Of a stretch of 64,000 bases of DNA, positions 11,905 to 23,516 are shown piece after piece. Within the stretch, counting starts at the first letter, position 1. Each line of letters opens with the position of its first letter. The position numbers were made by a program, and so were the translations under genes. The stretch is from Trigonopsis variabilis (taxonomy: Eukaryota > Ascomycota > Trigonopsidomycetes > Trigonopsidales > Trigonopsidaceae). The notes beneath the pieces were generated by a model. That model did no database searches. It was not told where the DNA came from and worked only from the letters and a program-made list of their open reading frames with translations. The DNA is taken from positions 124,001 through 188,000 of the forward strand of contig PPXM03000005.1 in the NCBI GenBank assembly GCA_003707065.3, read 5' to 3'.

Positions 11905-13023
11905 CTAGAGATAGAGCTCAGGTACAGAGAGTCCAGAAGGCTGACGCCGAGGCGATATCAGAGGAGAAGACGATACAGAGGATACAGAAGACCGGGAAAA
12001 GCCTCGGATGAAATCAGGCGGCTGGTAGCCGGGGTAATATGTTCCAGCCAAAAGCCAATGGAACCAGTGAATCAAGTCTGATGAGTTTACACTCATCACC
12101 GAAGCATGGATGGTGCTTATGGTATCATACACAGGATCTAGTACCATTTCAAAGGTCTCAATCGCTGCTTTAGTAGGTGAAGACGTCCTGAGAGCTTTCA
12201 AAAAGGTCAATAGAGCCTCAGTCAACATCTTTTGGATACTAGAGATAAACGAGGTTTTCCAGTCATCATCAACTGTGACAAAAGATGAAAGGATGGAGAG
12301 CTGACTGAACCACCACGCCGATCCAGACAAATGTTTGGACACTAAAACGTGACGGAGGACACCCAACGCGGAGAGAACCTGGGCGCAGGGCATGAACAGA
12401 GTACCTATCCAAAGTAACGATTGTGGTTCCTGACAGGACGATGCGTTATCATCTCGGAGTTGAGAAATAAAGTCAACCTTAGGCTTGAATAGATCCAAGT
12501 GGGTATCTGACCAGCGCCGTGAGAGCAATTCAGGTCGAGCAGCTCCATCTTGAAAGTCCGCCGCTGGGTAGTCAAACTCTTGGTCGATGGTATCATTGAG
12601 ACCCAAGTTTAGCCCCTCAATGCCACGACGAAGCATGCAAAGGCTAAATTTCAATGACTGCTCAAGTTCTTGTTTGCATACTTTTACCTTATAGTCTTGC
12701 AACGGTCGCTTAGACGTGTGTTTGGGAAGATCACTAGCAGACTGTTCGAGATCGGTCAGCGAATCGATGACTCGCGCCAGGGTATCAGGGTCTGCGTTCC
12801 CTTTGAACAACAACGGATGCAGCCGGTATAATAGAAATTCGATCCTCTTTAAAACATTATCAGTCTCGGTATTATTCACATAAATCCATTCTCGGTCTTG
12901 CACCGGGGCCGGTTTAACAAAAATGACATAAAGCAGGTATCCAATGATGAAAACTTTCAGGTTGAAGGTGAATCCGGTCAAAGACCATAGAACGCTAAGA
13001 GCAACCAGCCCAAGGAGGTTCAT
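11905..13023 (-). CDS. Unrecognised protein with N-terminal membrane segments
   Basis: A 372-aa protein from the ATG at 13023; an in-frame stop lies upstream, so the start is not much further out. Residues about 1-40 form two adjacent hydrophobic stretches (LLGLVALSVLW and VFIIGYLLYVIFV) that could make a hairpin or two transmembrane helices. A Trp/Tyr-rich junction and a mostly helical region follow. The last 40 residues are Ser/Pro/Arg-rich. The layout resembles fungal ER or peroxisome membrane proteins, but I do not recognise the family. It is divergent to the acid phosphatase gene with 279 nt between them. Confidence 0.65.
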   Translation of the reverse strand: MNLLGLVALSVLWSLTGFTFNLKVFIIGYLLYVIFVKPAPVQDREWIYVNNTETDNVLKRIEFLLYRLHPLLFKGNADPDTLARVIDSLTDLEQSASDLPKHTSKRPLQDYKVKVCKQELEQSLKFSLCMLRRGIEGLNLGLNDTIDQEFDYPAADFQDGAARPELLSRRWSDTHLDLFKPKVDFISQLRDDNASSCQEPQSLLWIGTLFMPCAQVLSALGVLRHVLVSKHLSGSAWWFSQLSILSSFVTVDDDWKTSFISSIQKMLTEALLTFLKALRTSSPTKAAIETFEMVLDPVYDTISTIHASVMSVNSSDLIHWFHWLLAGTYYPGYQPPDFIRGFSRSSVSSVSSSPLISPRRQPSGLSVPELYL

Positions 13024-13302
13024 CAAAGAGCGCTGGAACAAGCTGGTACAGCTCACGCGAGAATGGCTGGACGGGATGACTGGTGGCTATATCTCAGCAA
13101 GAACAAAGATCGCTCGTCAGGTCTTGCCTGCACCTTCCTTGAGTAAACAAAAAAAGCCGTAGAAAGTTGGAACAGAGCCAAAGGATATATGCTGGAACGT
13201 AGCGAGAGTGTTTACCCTACCGCCAGGCCCACGTTGGCGTTGCCAGGCTATCTCGGGTGATGCTCTTAGGCACTGCTCTGTTTGCTAGGCTGGCCGGTGA
13301 TA

Positions 13303-15075
13303 ATGTCGAATCCTTGGACCAAAATCCGCAGCTATTTCACCTCCTATAAGCCTCTTCGTGATGACGATGAAGAGCAACAACAACACGAAGAGATCCCTTT
13401 ACCAGCGCTACCGCGAGCTGAACAGCGCTTCCTCGATGGCCTTGCCGCGAAAGTAGAGGTACATGAACGATCAAAACGGCGGCAGATGTCGGCCGCTCTA
13501 GCATTGATTTCACTTATGAGTGTATTTTTCATCTACGCAGTTCTTCGGGGAAGGTTGTTCCCTCGCTTGTTTCGATCCACGCCTGACTTTGAGATTTGGC
13601 GACAATGGGGTTCTTTGTCACCGTATGACGATAAGGACTTCCAGTGGCCTGGAATTGATCCAAATCAAGATGGTAGCCCTCCTCCAGGGTGTTCTTATTC
13701 GCAGGTCCATGTTCTCCACCGCCATGCGGAACGCTATCCGACGGAAAAGCACAGCTACGAGCGGCTGCAAAAGAAATTGCAACGCATGGACATAATTCCT
13801 GAGGGTGATTTCGGGTTTCTCGCTACTTGGCGACATACCTTGGGTATAGATCTTTTACTATCTGCCGGCGTTGGCACTGAGTTTGCTAGCGGGAGCGAGT
13901 TTTGGTCTTCTCATGGGCAGCTGTTGTTCGACACAAAGGAATCTCATCCCATGTTTTATCATCCTGACTTCAACATATATCCAAATGGAACTAACAGACC
14001 CCGTCCCGTGTTACGAGCAACGTCCCAGGAACGCATCCGAGCCAGTGCCAAAGCATGGGCTGCTGGCTTCTTTGGAGAACATTCGGGAGAAGATGATCAA
14101 CCCCAGACGGTGGATGATTATTACGATTTGGTACTGCTGGAAGAAGCTAAAGGGGTCAACAATACTTTGGCCTCTTATTTTTCTTGTCCTAATGCGAACC
14201 GACACGACCTGGGAGTGGGCAAATCCCGTCAACGAGAGTGGATTTTGAACTATCTCAGCGAGGCCACTGTTAGGCTGAATAAACTGCTCCCTGGAGCAGA
14301 TTTGAACCAATTTGACTGTTACGCTATGCAAAGTCTTTGTGCTTATGAGAACGCGGCCTATGGCTCTTCGGGCTTTTGCAAGATGTTTACTGCTCAAGAA
14401 TGGCAAGGATATGAATATGCTGCTGACCTAGGGTTTTGGGGTGATTACATGTGGGGTTCCTTGGTCGGAAAAGCTCAAGGAGTGGGCTGGCTGGTGGAGC
14501 TCGCTGCCCGATTGGAAGGTCGATTGATTGACTATTCAGACACGAGTGTAAATTCCACTTTAACCTCGGACTCTAGAACGTTTCCGGTTGATCAACTATT
14601 TTACATGGATATGACTCATGATTCCATCATTGCCTCAGTTCTCACTGCCATGGGTTTGAAACTGTTTGAGCAAGATTTAGATACTGATTCGATGGATCCA
14701 GATCGTAATTTTGTTCTCCAAAGGGTCACTCCGTTTGGTGCTCGGTTATACCTTGAAGTTCTCGACTGTGAGTCGAGCTATATTCGCATAAAGCTCAATA
14801 ATCGCATCCTTCCCCTCGACTCCATTGAGGGTTGCCCGCAATCAAGCCTTGGTCTCTGCCCCCTTGATACTTTCCTCGAATCGATCAATAATTCCATCTT
14901 TTCAATTGACTACCAGAATGATTGTTTCGGCAACCCGGAGAATTCAGAACCTCCGGCCACATTCAAGGACGAGCCTGAGGAGGATTCTGGACAGGGTGAA
15001 GAAGAGCAGGATGTGGAAGACAACGGAGACGATGAAGATAGCGAGGATAAGGAGGAAGACGAAGATGAAGACTAG
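13303..15075 (+). CDS. Membrane-anchored histidine acid phosphatase (phytase/MINPP-like)
   Basis: A 590-aa protein of the branch-2 histidine phosphatase superfamily. The catalytic RHAERYP motif is at about residues 140-146 and the second catalytic motif, MTHDS (usual HD), at 437-441. The cysteines scattered between them suit a secreted fold. An uncleaved hydrophobic segment at about 62-81, after a basic cytosolic stretch, suggests a type II membrane protein with its catalytic domain in the secretory lumen or outside. Likely substrates are phosphate esters such as inositol polyphosphates, but specificity is not readable. The last 55 residues are almost all Glu/Asp/Ser. I chose the ATG at 13303; a non-ATG extension upstream is unlikely. 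Confidence 0.88.
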   Translation: MSNPWTKIRSYFTSYKPLRDDDEEQQQHEEIPLPALPRAEQRFLDGLAAKVEVHERSKRRQMSAALALISLMSVFFIYAVLRGRLFPRLFRSTPDFEIWRQWGSLSPYDDKDFQWPGIDPNQDGSPPPGCSYSQVHVLHRHAERYPTEKHSYERLQKKLQRMDIIPEGDFGFLATWRHTLGIDLLLSAGVGTEFASGSEFWSSHGQLLFDTKESHPMFYHPDFNIYPNGTNRPRPVLRATSQERIRASAKAWAAGFFGEHSGEDDQPQTVDDYYDLVLLEEAKGVNNTLASYFSCPNANRHDLGVGKSRQREWILNYLSEATVRLNKLLPGADLNQFDCYAMQSLCAYENAAYGSSGFCKMFTAQEWQGYEYAADLGFWGDYMWGSLVGKAQGVGWLVELAARLEGRLIDYSDTSVNSTLTSDSRTFPVDQLFYMDMTHDSIIASVLTAMGLKLFEQDLDTDSMDPDRNFVLQRVTPFGARLYLEVLDCESSYIRIKLNNRILPLDSIEGCPQSSLGLCPLDTFLESINNSIFSIDYQNDCFGNPENSEPPATFKDEPEEDSGQGEEEQDVEDNGDDEDSEDKEEDEDED

Positions 15076-15328
15076 GCATGATCAGTCTGTGGTGTGAGGA
15101 ATGCAGTAATGGAACGGAGCAATGCTTGATTGGATCAAAGAAGGCTACATGAGTACGATGGAAAATAAGTCAAGTCGACATGGTTTAATACATAATAGTG
15201 GATCATACAATGCCCGATTCCTTAGGCACAAGCTCCAGAACTGAACACTAGAGTAGACACCACACAACATAAGCACAAGTCTGATGAGCAATCCGTCTCA
15301 TTTTACTAGACGGGTGAAACCCTGCGCC

Positions 15329-16105
15329 TTAGGCAGTAGCTCTCCATTGCGCTCGCAAGCCAATAAGAGAAGAAATGACACCGGCAATGCCAACGATACC
15401 ATCATCGAGACCAAGGATTCCGGGGGACAAGTTGTTGGCGGGGATGGTGATATCGCAGAGATCTTGAATGGTCTGCCACGATAACGCATTCAAATCCGAA
15501 GCCACCTTTTTCAGAGCAGCGTCGTCAAACTCCTTGTCAGAAATGACAGTTGAGGATGACACGTCTTTAACTTTCTCTTCCTGGCGTTCCAGTTCCTTCT
15601 TCTCAGCGATAAGGGCAGCTCGGCGAGTCACCAAGTGGTAGCCTTTGTAAGATCCATTGGCGAGGCTGAAGATCAACCCGGCGAGCCAGAACTTAGCTGC
15701 AGCTTTGGCGATATCCTTACCTCGAGACAAGGGACGGATCTTGGAGATATCGAGGAATTGGAGTGTATCCAGGGAAAGATAGCCAGCATAACACAATTGT
15801 CGGCCGACAGTGGTGGCTCGCAAAAAAGGGTCAGAGGTCTTGTTATCAAACGCCTTTGCCGCTTGACCAAGATGGCTCAAAGGTTTTCCTATCCGGAAAA
15901 GCTTTCTGGCCTGGGAGAAGTAAGAGGTAATAAGTTTGGCGGTCGCGACGGCTGACTTTGAATATCCTCGACGGTACAAGGTCCAAGACAAGAATCGCGC
16001 GAGATATTGAATCAGCCTGATAAGCTTGTCCCTACCGACGGTTGTCTCTAGCAAAGCTACCGTATGGACATAAGCAGGGTGGTAAACGACAAGATTGGCA
16101 ACCAT
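15329..16105 (-). CDS. PEX11: Peroxisomal membrane protein Pex11
   Basis: A 258-aa protein of the PEX11 family, which elongates and divides peroxisomes. It starts with the family opening in which an amphipathic region precedes GRDKLIRLIQYLARFLSW, and then shows SQARKLFRIGKPLSHL, the GRQLCYAGYLSLDTLQFL segment and KFWLAGLIFSLANG. A hydrophobic C-terminal stretch (GILGLDDGIVGIAGVISSLIGL) precedes the short polar end, as in fungal Pex11. There is no intron. The gene is convergent with the phosphatase gene, with 253 nt between stops. Confidence 0.95.
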   Translation of the reverse strand: MVANLVVYHPAYVHTVALLETTVGRDKLIRLIQYLARFLSWTLYRRGYSKSAVATAKLITSYFSQARKLFRIGKPLSHLGQAAKAFDNKTSDPFLRATTVGRQLCYAGYLSLDTLQFLDISKIRPLSRGKDIAKAAAKFWLAGLIFSLANGSYKGYHLVTRRAALIAEKKELERQEEKVKDVSSSTVISDKEFDDAALKKVASDLNALSWQTIQDLCDITIPANNLSPGILGLDDGIVGIAGVISSLIGLRAQWRATA

Positions 16106-16797
16106 TGTTCTGTAAATAATTTATGAGCCAACTGAGAATCAGGTCCGATTGAAGGTTTCCTGGCTCTAGGTAGGGCGGGCGAACGGTTGACGTTTATTTA
16201 TGGCCACGGAGCAAATGGGGAAATGATACAAGACCGGGGTGAGATTGGCAAGGCTCGGGGCCGAGGAAAAAGACATAAATACATAATCTCGGGAGTAAGA
16301 AATGTTTATTCTGGATCTGCGTTGTGTTGTATTATTATTGGGCCTCAACACTCCGGGCATTCTGGTATAAGCCAGCTTACGCGATCATCGGGTAATCAGT
16401 TTACAGAATGAGCTGCTCGCTCAAATCGTGGCATCTGACGCGGTGTTCTTTGCAATCGTATGAAGGCTCCTTAGGCTGACGACTGGCGGGAATGATCGTC
16501 TATCTGTCAAGTTCCAGTCACGTATGCTCTAGAGACATCCTTGAACCATGGCACAACTTCACTCAAAAATTGTATAAAACCATTAACGACCGAGATTATG
16601 ATTGTGACAGTAATCAGGTGGTTTCCAAGAGCAAGAAATATTAGTTCTCAAACATGTTCAAGGATTTAGAACTCATTGCTCGTGCTGACCAACGTCAGAT
16701 GTAACAGTACCAAGGTTTGTCGAGCAAGACCAAAAAAATACAGTAGCGCAAATCTTACAGTATTACAAAAAGTAGATACATAGAACGAACCCATCAC
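16106..16797. other. Intergenic region upstream of PEX11
   Basis: A spacer of about 690 nt between the PEX11 start and the ABD1 stop, two genes on the same strand. Small open frames are present but none looks real. It presumably contains the PEX11 promoter. No repeats or RNA genes were recognised. Confidence 0.4.
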
Positions 16798-18291
16798 TTA
16801 ATCAACACCCAATTTTTCAAATGCAAAGGCAGCGTAAAACCCAGCGGCATCGGCTTGCTCGCCTTCTATGCCTGGCTCACCATTGGATTTGTAGACTTTA
16901 AGGATCTTGCATAAGCGTTCGCCGTTGGAATTGGGACGAACCTCCTTTCTAAAAACATCATGGAACCCTTCGTGATAAACTAGAGAGAGATCATAATCCT
17001 CGGCCAAGGCTCTCAGAGCCTCGAATGGAACGACATATTCTGGAACGTCCTCGACAGCACCTTCAAGAAAGAAGCTATATTTGTGACCAAACGGAGGCCT
17101 ATAATTTCCATTTCTAGGAGGAGGCTTAGCGAATTTCAGTCTATAAACAGAATTTCCCCATTCTGTGCCGTCTGGAGGAAGGGCATCAATATGGCTTGTG
17201 ATCACATCAGACGATGGTATTGTTCCAATAAATAGACCACCTCGCCCTAGAGATTTCGATACGTTTTCCAGCAAGCCCCGGCAGGTCTCTTCCGACTCGA
17301 AGGCGTAGTGGAGACAAAACTGCATGGAGACAACATCTACAGGAATAAAAGAGGGATCAATGATTTGACCAATGGGCTGCCTAAACGCATCTCCTGCATA
17401 AAAATCTGCCGCAAATGGCTTGTTTCTCATGGAGCGGTAGCGGTCTCTGGCTTGGGTCACTGAGACGTCTGCAAGATCCACTCCAATATAATGCCGAATA
17501 TCTGCCTTTTGCCATTTTAACAGATCACCACCTTTTCCACAGCCTAGATCAAGAACTTGTTCCTTGCCGCGTCCAAACTTGTGAATCAAGATTGACTTGA
17601 TGAGATTGTTGAAGTTCCGGAGCTGAATAATGGGACTAAGTTGCCTCATCTGAAGACCCAGCTCTGGAAGTGTATTGTAATGAGATTTGATAATCATCTT
17701 AGCTTCCATTTGTGCACGATTCTCTGCCGCCAGCTGAGCTCGTTCTATTCTCAGCTGCTCTCTTCTAGCCATCGCCTCACGTTCACGCTGTCTGTCTTCA
17801 GCAGTCATTCTTGATGAAGGACGCTTCCGCCTCTGCTGAGGATTTGGACCAGTCGCCTGAGCTGGTGGAGCTTCTGCAGGTCGGGCGAGACCTCTGGACT
17901 CCTGGGTTGGAACTGGTTCCCTAGATTCACCCTCACTTCTACCCACAGATTTTGCCATTTTTGGAACACCACGAACGACTTTTCGTTTCTTCTCTGTAGC
18001 TTGAACTTTTTCCACATCTTCAGATGATGTCTCTGAGCCGCGGCGTTTCTTGAACCGAGGCAGAGATGTTAAAGACTCTGTCTTTGAACTTCCAGCATCC
18101 TGTGTATTATCATACTCTGTAGAACCGTGGGGCAAGTTTTCTTTAGTATCAACGAGGGCGTCAGCCTTGCTTCCGTCGGGATTGCCAACCACCGTCGATG
18201 TTCCTTCTTGCCTAGTTGTTCCAGCTTCCGTATCTGCCGTGGAGCTTATTTCTAGAAGATGATCTACTGACTTTGGATCATTTTCTGCCAT
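16798..18291 (-). CDS. ABD1: mRNA cap guanine-N7 methyltransferase
   Basis: It methylates the guanosine cap of nuclear pre-mRNA using S-adenosylmethionine. The 497-aa protein has a charged, disordered N-terminal part (about 1-160) and a Glu/Arg-rich helix (about 165-200), followed by the catalytic domain. The SAM-binding motif DLGCGKGGDL is at about 248-257. IGVDLADVSV, the cap-pocket FCLHYAF and the FIGTIPSSDVI strand follow in the order seen in Abd1/RNMT. The C-terminal part holds YSFFLEGAVEDVPEYVVPFEAL, another family hallmark. There are no introns. I start at the ATG at 18291. Confidence 0.96.
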   Translation of the reverse strand: MAENDPKSVDHLLEISSTADTEAGTTRQEGTSTVVGNPDGSKADALVDTKENLPHGSTEYDNTQDAGSSKTESLTSLPRFKKRRGSETSSEDVEKVQATEKKRKVVRGVPKMAKSVGRSEGESREPVPTQESRGLARPAEAPPAQATGPNPQQRRKRPSSRMTAEDRQREREAMARREQLRIERAQLAAENRAQMEAKMIIKSHYNTLPELGLQMRQLSPIIQLRNFNNLIKSILIHKFGRGKEQVLDLGCGKGGDLLKWQKADIRHYIGVDLADVSVTQARDRYRSMRNKPFAADFYAGDAFRQPIGQIIDPSFIPVDVVSMQFCLHYAFESEETCRGLLENVSKSLGRGGLFIGTIPSSDVITSHIDALPPDGTEWGNSVYRLKFAKPPPRNGNYRPPFGHKYSFFLEGAVEDVPEYVVPFEALRALAEDYDLSLVYHEGFHDVFRKEVRPNSNGERLCKILKVYKSNGEPGIEGEQADAAGFYAAFAFEKLGVD

Positions 18292-18478
18292 GGCCAACCT
18301 GAGGCTTCAAGTCGATCTGCCTGACAACGCTGTCAGCTCCCAGCTGTAGCGGCATGCACTGGAATATGTGGGGATAGATGGATTTTCATATGTGAAGGCG
18401 CCTGCTATACGTAGTCTATAATTTGGATCCTGTTCTACATATTACCCAACATTACCTTGCTCCCGAATGAACGGAAGT

Positions 18479-19990
<1,512 letters not shown>

Positions 19991-20379
19991 GCTTGACAAG
20001 TTGACTCATCTTTTCGCCGGATACAGGTGACAGCATTGATTCGGTCACGTGAGCAGAATTTCGTCGTTATTGATCTTTTGGTATCGGCTGACTAACGGGG
20101 TAATCTTCTCTCGAGCCCCACAGTAGCGCTTGAGTTCAGCCTCGCATGGAAAGTCTTGGTAGGCAGAGCTTTCAAGGTCCTCTTGATACAGGTGCCTTCG
20201 AGACAGTTCGAGGGGGAGTTAGGCAACGATCAAGCTGAACACGGCTTTACTATCTGTCGAGTCAACCACGAACATGAGACGAAAGAGGTTTTGTGCATCA
20301 CGTGATTACAATACTGATCAGTTGCCAGGCAACCAAGTGTTACAATCTGTCACATTTGTTTACGCGCTCGTAAACAGAT
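19991..20379. promoter_or_regulatory. Divergent promoter ALT1 / NUF2
   Basis: A bidirectional spacer of 389 nt. It contains two perfect CACGTG sites (20046-20051 and 20299-20304) and a perfect inverted repeat GTTGCCAGGCAAC at 20321-20333 that fits the RFX X-box consensus. All three are candidate binding sites only. Confidence 0.5.
20321..20333. promoter_or_regulatory. RFX-type X-box in the NUF2 promoter
   Basis: GTTGCC-A-GGCAAC is an exact inverted repeat with a one-base centre, matching the X-box bound by RFX-family factors (Crt1/Rfx1 in yeast, Sak1 in fission yeast). It lies 46 nt upstream of the NUF2 ATG. Confidence 0.5.
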
Positions 20380-21806
20380 ATGGATTATAACCCGCGAATG
20401 AGCTCTGTATACCGGTCAGGAGCGTCGACTGGACGAAAAGGTAGGCAGTTGAGGAGATGTCATAGCTTACGCTAGCGCCTGCACATGATGATATATTTCC
20501 CCTACTGGATTTCCGAGAGATAGTGGTGTGTTTGAAAGGATGCGACTTTATAGCGTCGGACGAAATGGTGATGAAACCAACTCCTCAATACGTTCAGACA
20601 CTGTTTGAACAAATTGCAGATAGTTTTCTTGGAATTAGCCGAGAGAATCTGAGACCAGCGCTCTTGGCTTGTTCGTCCGAGGTCGACTATCCAGAGACCC
20701 AAGCTGATGCCCGATCAATTCTGAGCCTCCAACGACCTTTATACCGATTCATGGTTGATTGCGGAGTGGATAATTTCTCACTAATGGATCTTGTCAAGCC
20801 TGAAGCCCAACGGCTACGTCGACTGTTATCGGCGGTGGTGAACTTTGCTAGGTTTAGAGAAGAGCACTTGAGTGCTTGTGAGGTGCTTATGCAGAAAAGC
20901 GAAGAATATTCGACTAGATATCAGGAGCTGATCCAGGAAAATCAACAATTTGAAGCACGAATCGAGGAATTGAGCCTGAGGGTGCAAAATGAGCAAGAAC
21001 AAAGCCAGGCAGCCGAGGAGCGGAATATGAATCTCGAAAGTGAATTGAGAAAGTTGAAGAGAATACAAGAACAACTGACTGGAGAACATGAATCTTACAA
21101 GGAGGAGAAGCAACGGCTGATTAGCCGCCTAGAGGATCAAAGCTTCATTCTGTTGGAAACAAGGAAAAACTGCGACAAACTTCGTCCTTACATCGCTGAA
21201 TCAGTCGACGTCCTTCAACAGGTCAATGGCGACCTGAATGGTAAAGTCAACGACCTCAAAGCACAACTGGAGCAGGTTGATCGCAAAGGACGCGAGTATC
21301 GAGCCATCCAAGACATCTTAATCCAGTTAGAGCAAGACCTCAAGGCGTGCATTAAGGTCATGGAGGAATGTGAGTCCGAGCTCGATCGTGAACAAGAAAC
21401 AAACAAGAAGCTGAATCGACTCAAAGATCGAGTTGAGCAGCGCCAACTGGAAATTGCAGAGTTGGACCGAAAGATTCAGCAATTGGAACGGCAGGTTACA
21501 AATTCGGATGAGCGAATAAGTCGGGTACGGGCACAAGCTGTCGATAAGCAGGAGGCCACTCAAGAGAAAATGGCAGAGCTACGACAGACTTACGCTGCTT
21601 TGGTGGCTGAACGAAGCGTCCGCCAAAAGGAAAAGACGAAAAAGTCGCAATACATTGAAAATGCAAAAAAGAAGATGCAAGAAATGAAAGAGGAGTTTGA
21701 TCTAGAGGTGCGGACGTCCTCGGCTGAATATGATAAACTCCAAGCTCATATAAAACTCTATTTATCGGAAATGGGTCAACGGTTAGCTGCAGCCCAGCAC
21801 CGGTAG
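20380..21806 (+). CDS. NUF2: Kinetochore protein Nuf2 (Ndc80 complex)
   Basis: A subunit of the outer-kinetochore Ndc80 complex that binds microtubules and pairs with Ndc80. Exons 20380-20440 and 20476-21806 join over a 35-nt intron (GTAGGC...GCTAG, phase 1) to give 463 aa, the family length. The splice rebuilds the N-terminal calponin-homology fold: FPLLDFREIVVCLKGCDF, then PTPQYVQTLFEQI and the FMVDCGVDNFSLMDLVKPE segment. From about residue 165 to the end it is a long heptad-rich coiled coil. Without the first exon the CH domain would lack its first helix, which supports the splice. Confidence 0.95.
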
Positions 21807-22007
21807 GTCTAGGATGGTTGTCCAGAAATAAGATAAACCTCTCCCTACAGAGAAGATAATTCTCTAGAGGCCAAATCGCTTTCGTCGAGAGCAGGATCCA
21901 CCATCATTCCGACAAGACGCATCACCCTTCCCTCGGTGCTAATGTACATTATTGGTCAGTTTGTGAGTTAATAGGTTAATTATGGCGTTGTCAAAGTCCA
22001 TCACGCA

Positions 22008-22643
22008 TCAATCTCCACAAGACAAACTAGTCTTTATGTAACGATTTAGAAGTCGCTGGACCGGGATTGGTCCTTGATTATCCTCGACGGCAGGGATGAG
22101 ATCAAGGTCGACCAATTCGGGATTTAAAATTGGCATTGAGTTGAGAAGCACGTCTGACCGCTCCCCAAGAACCAGTCTGATGGGACATTGCCCGTTATGA
22201 TTACAGCCGCAAGGTAGATCAAGAGGTCTAACACCGATGGCGCGGGCTAGAAGAGCCAAAGTCTTCGAGACACCTTGGAAACTCCACTCAGAGCTAGCCG
22301 AGAAATGGCAGTCCAACAAATTGTAAATGAAAACAGATTTGTACTTGTCCCATTCTGTCAACGTCACATAGGCTCGAAACCGCGGTAGGGAATCAAGCCA
22401 GATGACCTGTAACTTCCCAACAGCACCAAAATTTCTCAAAGTTAACAATCGCTCCGTGGCCTTTGACCCGGACACTTCAAATAGCTCCTCGATGGACTCA
22501 TCACGCCCTCGCAAGACTATAAGAATTGCATGCGACAGTTCCTGGCTACCAATAATGCAGTCAACAAAATCGCAGAAGCTTTTTGAGCTGACAAAGGCAG
22601 GATAGTCCGAGTCATCAAGCAATTTCAAAGTACCAAGAGCCAT
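22008..22643 (-). CDS. Unrecognised 211-aa protein, possibly RecA-fold
   Basis: A single-exon protein of 211 aa starting at the ATG at 22643. It alternates short hydrophobic strands and helices (HAILIVLRG, KLQVIWLDSL, KSVFIYNLLD). The segment SEWSFQGVSKTLALLARAIG followed by RPLDLP looks like the late part of a RecA/Rad51-type core, as in Rad51 paralogues or Elongator Elp6. No Walker A motif is present. The resemblance is weak and I do not assign a function. It is convergent with NUF2, 201 nt apart. Confidence 0.5.
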   Translation of the reverse strand: MALGTLKLLDDSDYPAFVSSKSFCDFVDCIIGSQELSHAILIVLRGRDESIEELFEVSGSKATERLLTLRNFGAVGKLQVIWLDSLPRFRAYVTLTEWDKYKSVFIYNLLDCHFSASSEWSFQGVSKTLALLARAIGVRPLDLPCGCNHNGQCPIRLVLGERSDVLLNSMPILNPELVDLDLIPAVEDNQGPIPVQRLLNRYIKTSLSCGD

Positions 22644-22946
22644 GGTATGACAAGCAATGACCGAGACACTTGTTGTCCCCGCCGACTGTCGAGATCTTGC
22701 TCCATCTATCCATGGACATTGAAGCGCTACATTAGAGTATCAATCACTTGAATCTGTTCCACTAATCATACTCAAGGATTATATCATAAACATAGCATAT
22801 ATATCTTTACTCTTCTACACAGTTTATAAACCAGACATATATGTTACCCTTCTGTACTCAGAAATCCTGACAACTCTCCTAGTGCACTCTCTATTACCCC
22901 CGCTATGCCCTCCTCGCCGATAGTCGCCTTAGAATTGAGCTGGCTC
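22644..22946. other. AT-rich intergenic stretch
   Basis: About 300 nt with a TATA-rich portion near 22780-22850. No gene was seen. It lies upstream of the 22643 gene and downstream of the doubtful small frame at 22947-23285. Confidence 0.35.
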
Positions 22947-23285
22947 TCACAAGTTCCATATCGATGATAGAGGCGGACGAGGACAAGACGTGATTGCTCG
23001 ATACTGCGCCAATGACGATAAGATTAATTCACGCTGCTGGTCGCTGAACATGTTGGTTGGGATCTTGGAATAGTCTAGATACTCCTCAGGAAGAACCGGG
23101 TGCGCATTAAGTACCATAGAGAGATCAAAACCCTGAAATGGATCATAGTCCAGATACCCTGCATCTCTAAACGATGGCTCATTATCTTCGCAGCTTCCAA
23201 GCAGCCATTCTCGAAATCGGTTATTGCCCTTTTTTCCGCCCAGACGCATCAACCAGTGCATAACCGTTCTTAAATGACGAAACAT
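22947..23285 (-). CDS. Doubtful small protein
   Basis: An open frame of 112 codons from the ATG at 23285; a few residues upstream are also open before a stop. It has a basic start with several Arg, then a Gly-Lys-Lys stretch and an acidic, Tyr/Pro-containing second half. No family is recognised. It borders the secreted-protein cluster and might be a real small gene, the last exon of a longer one, or chance. Confidence 0.3.
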   Translation of the reverse strand: MFRHLRTVMHWLMRLGGKKGNNRFREWLLGSCEDNEPSFRDAGYLDYDPFQGFDLSMVLNAHPVLPEEYLDYSKIPTNMFSDQQRELILSSLAQYRAITSCPRPPLSSIWNL

Positions 23286-23516
23286 AAATGGCAACCAAGT
23301 AATTCTTAAGAAGAATCTAGCATGTGTGCGTCGCTGCCTTGGGTACAACGCTGCTGATAAGGCGCTTCACATCCTTAGCCAAGTCCCACTTCTCTTATGA
23401 TCGTAACATAACAATCAAAAACTAAGCATGCGCTAATGTATACAAGATGTAGCAGGAGTCGCCATGTGATTTTGATTAGCTACAGGCAATAGACAACAGA
23501 GCTATATTAAACAAAA

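Noticed and set aside
15635-15955. Open frames overlapping PEX11 and other genes on the opposite strand
   Set aside because: Shadows of well-supported genes.
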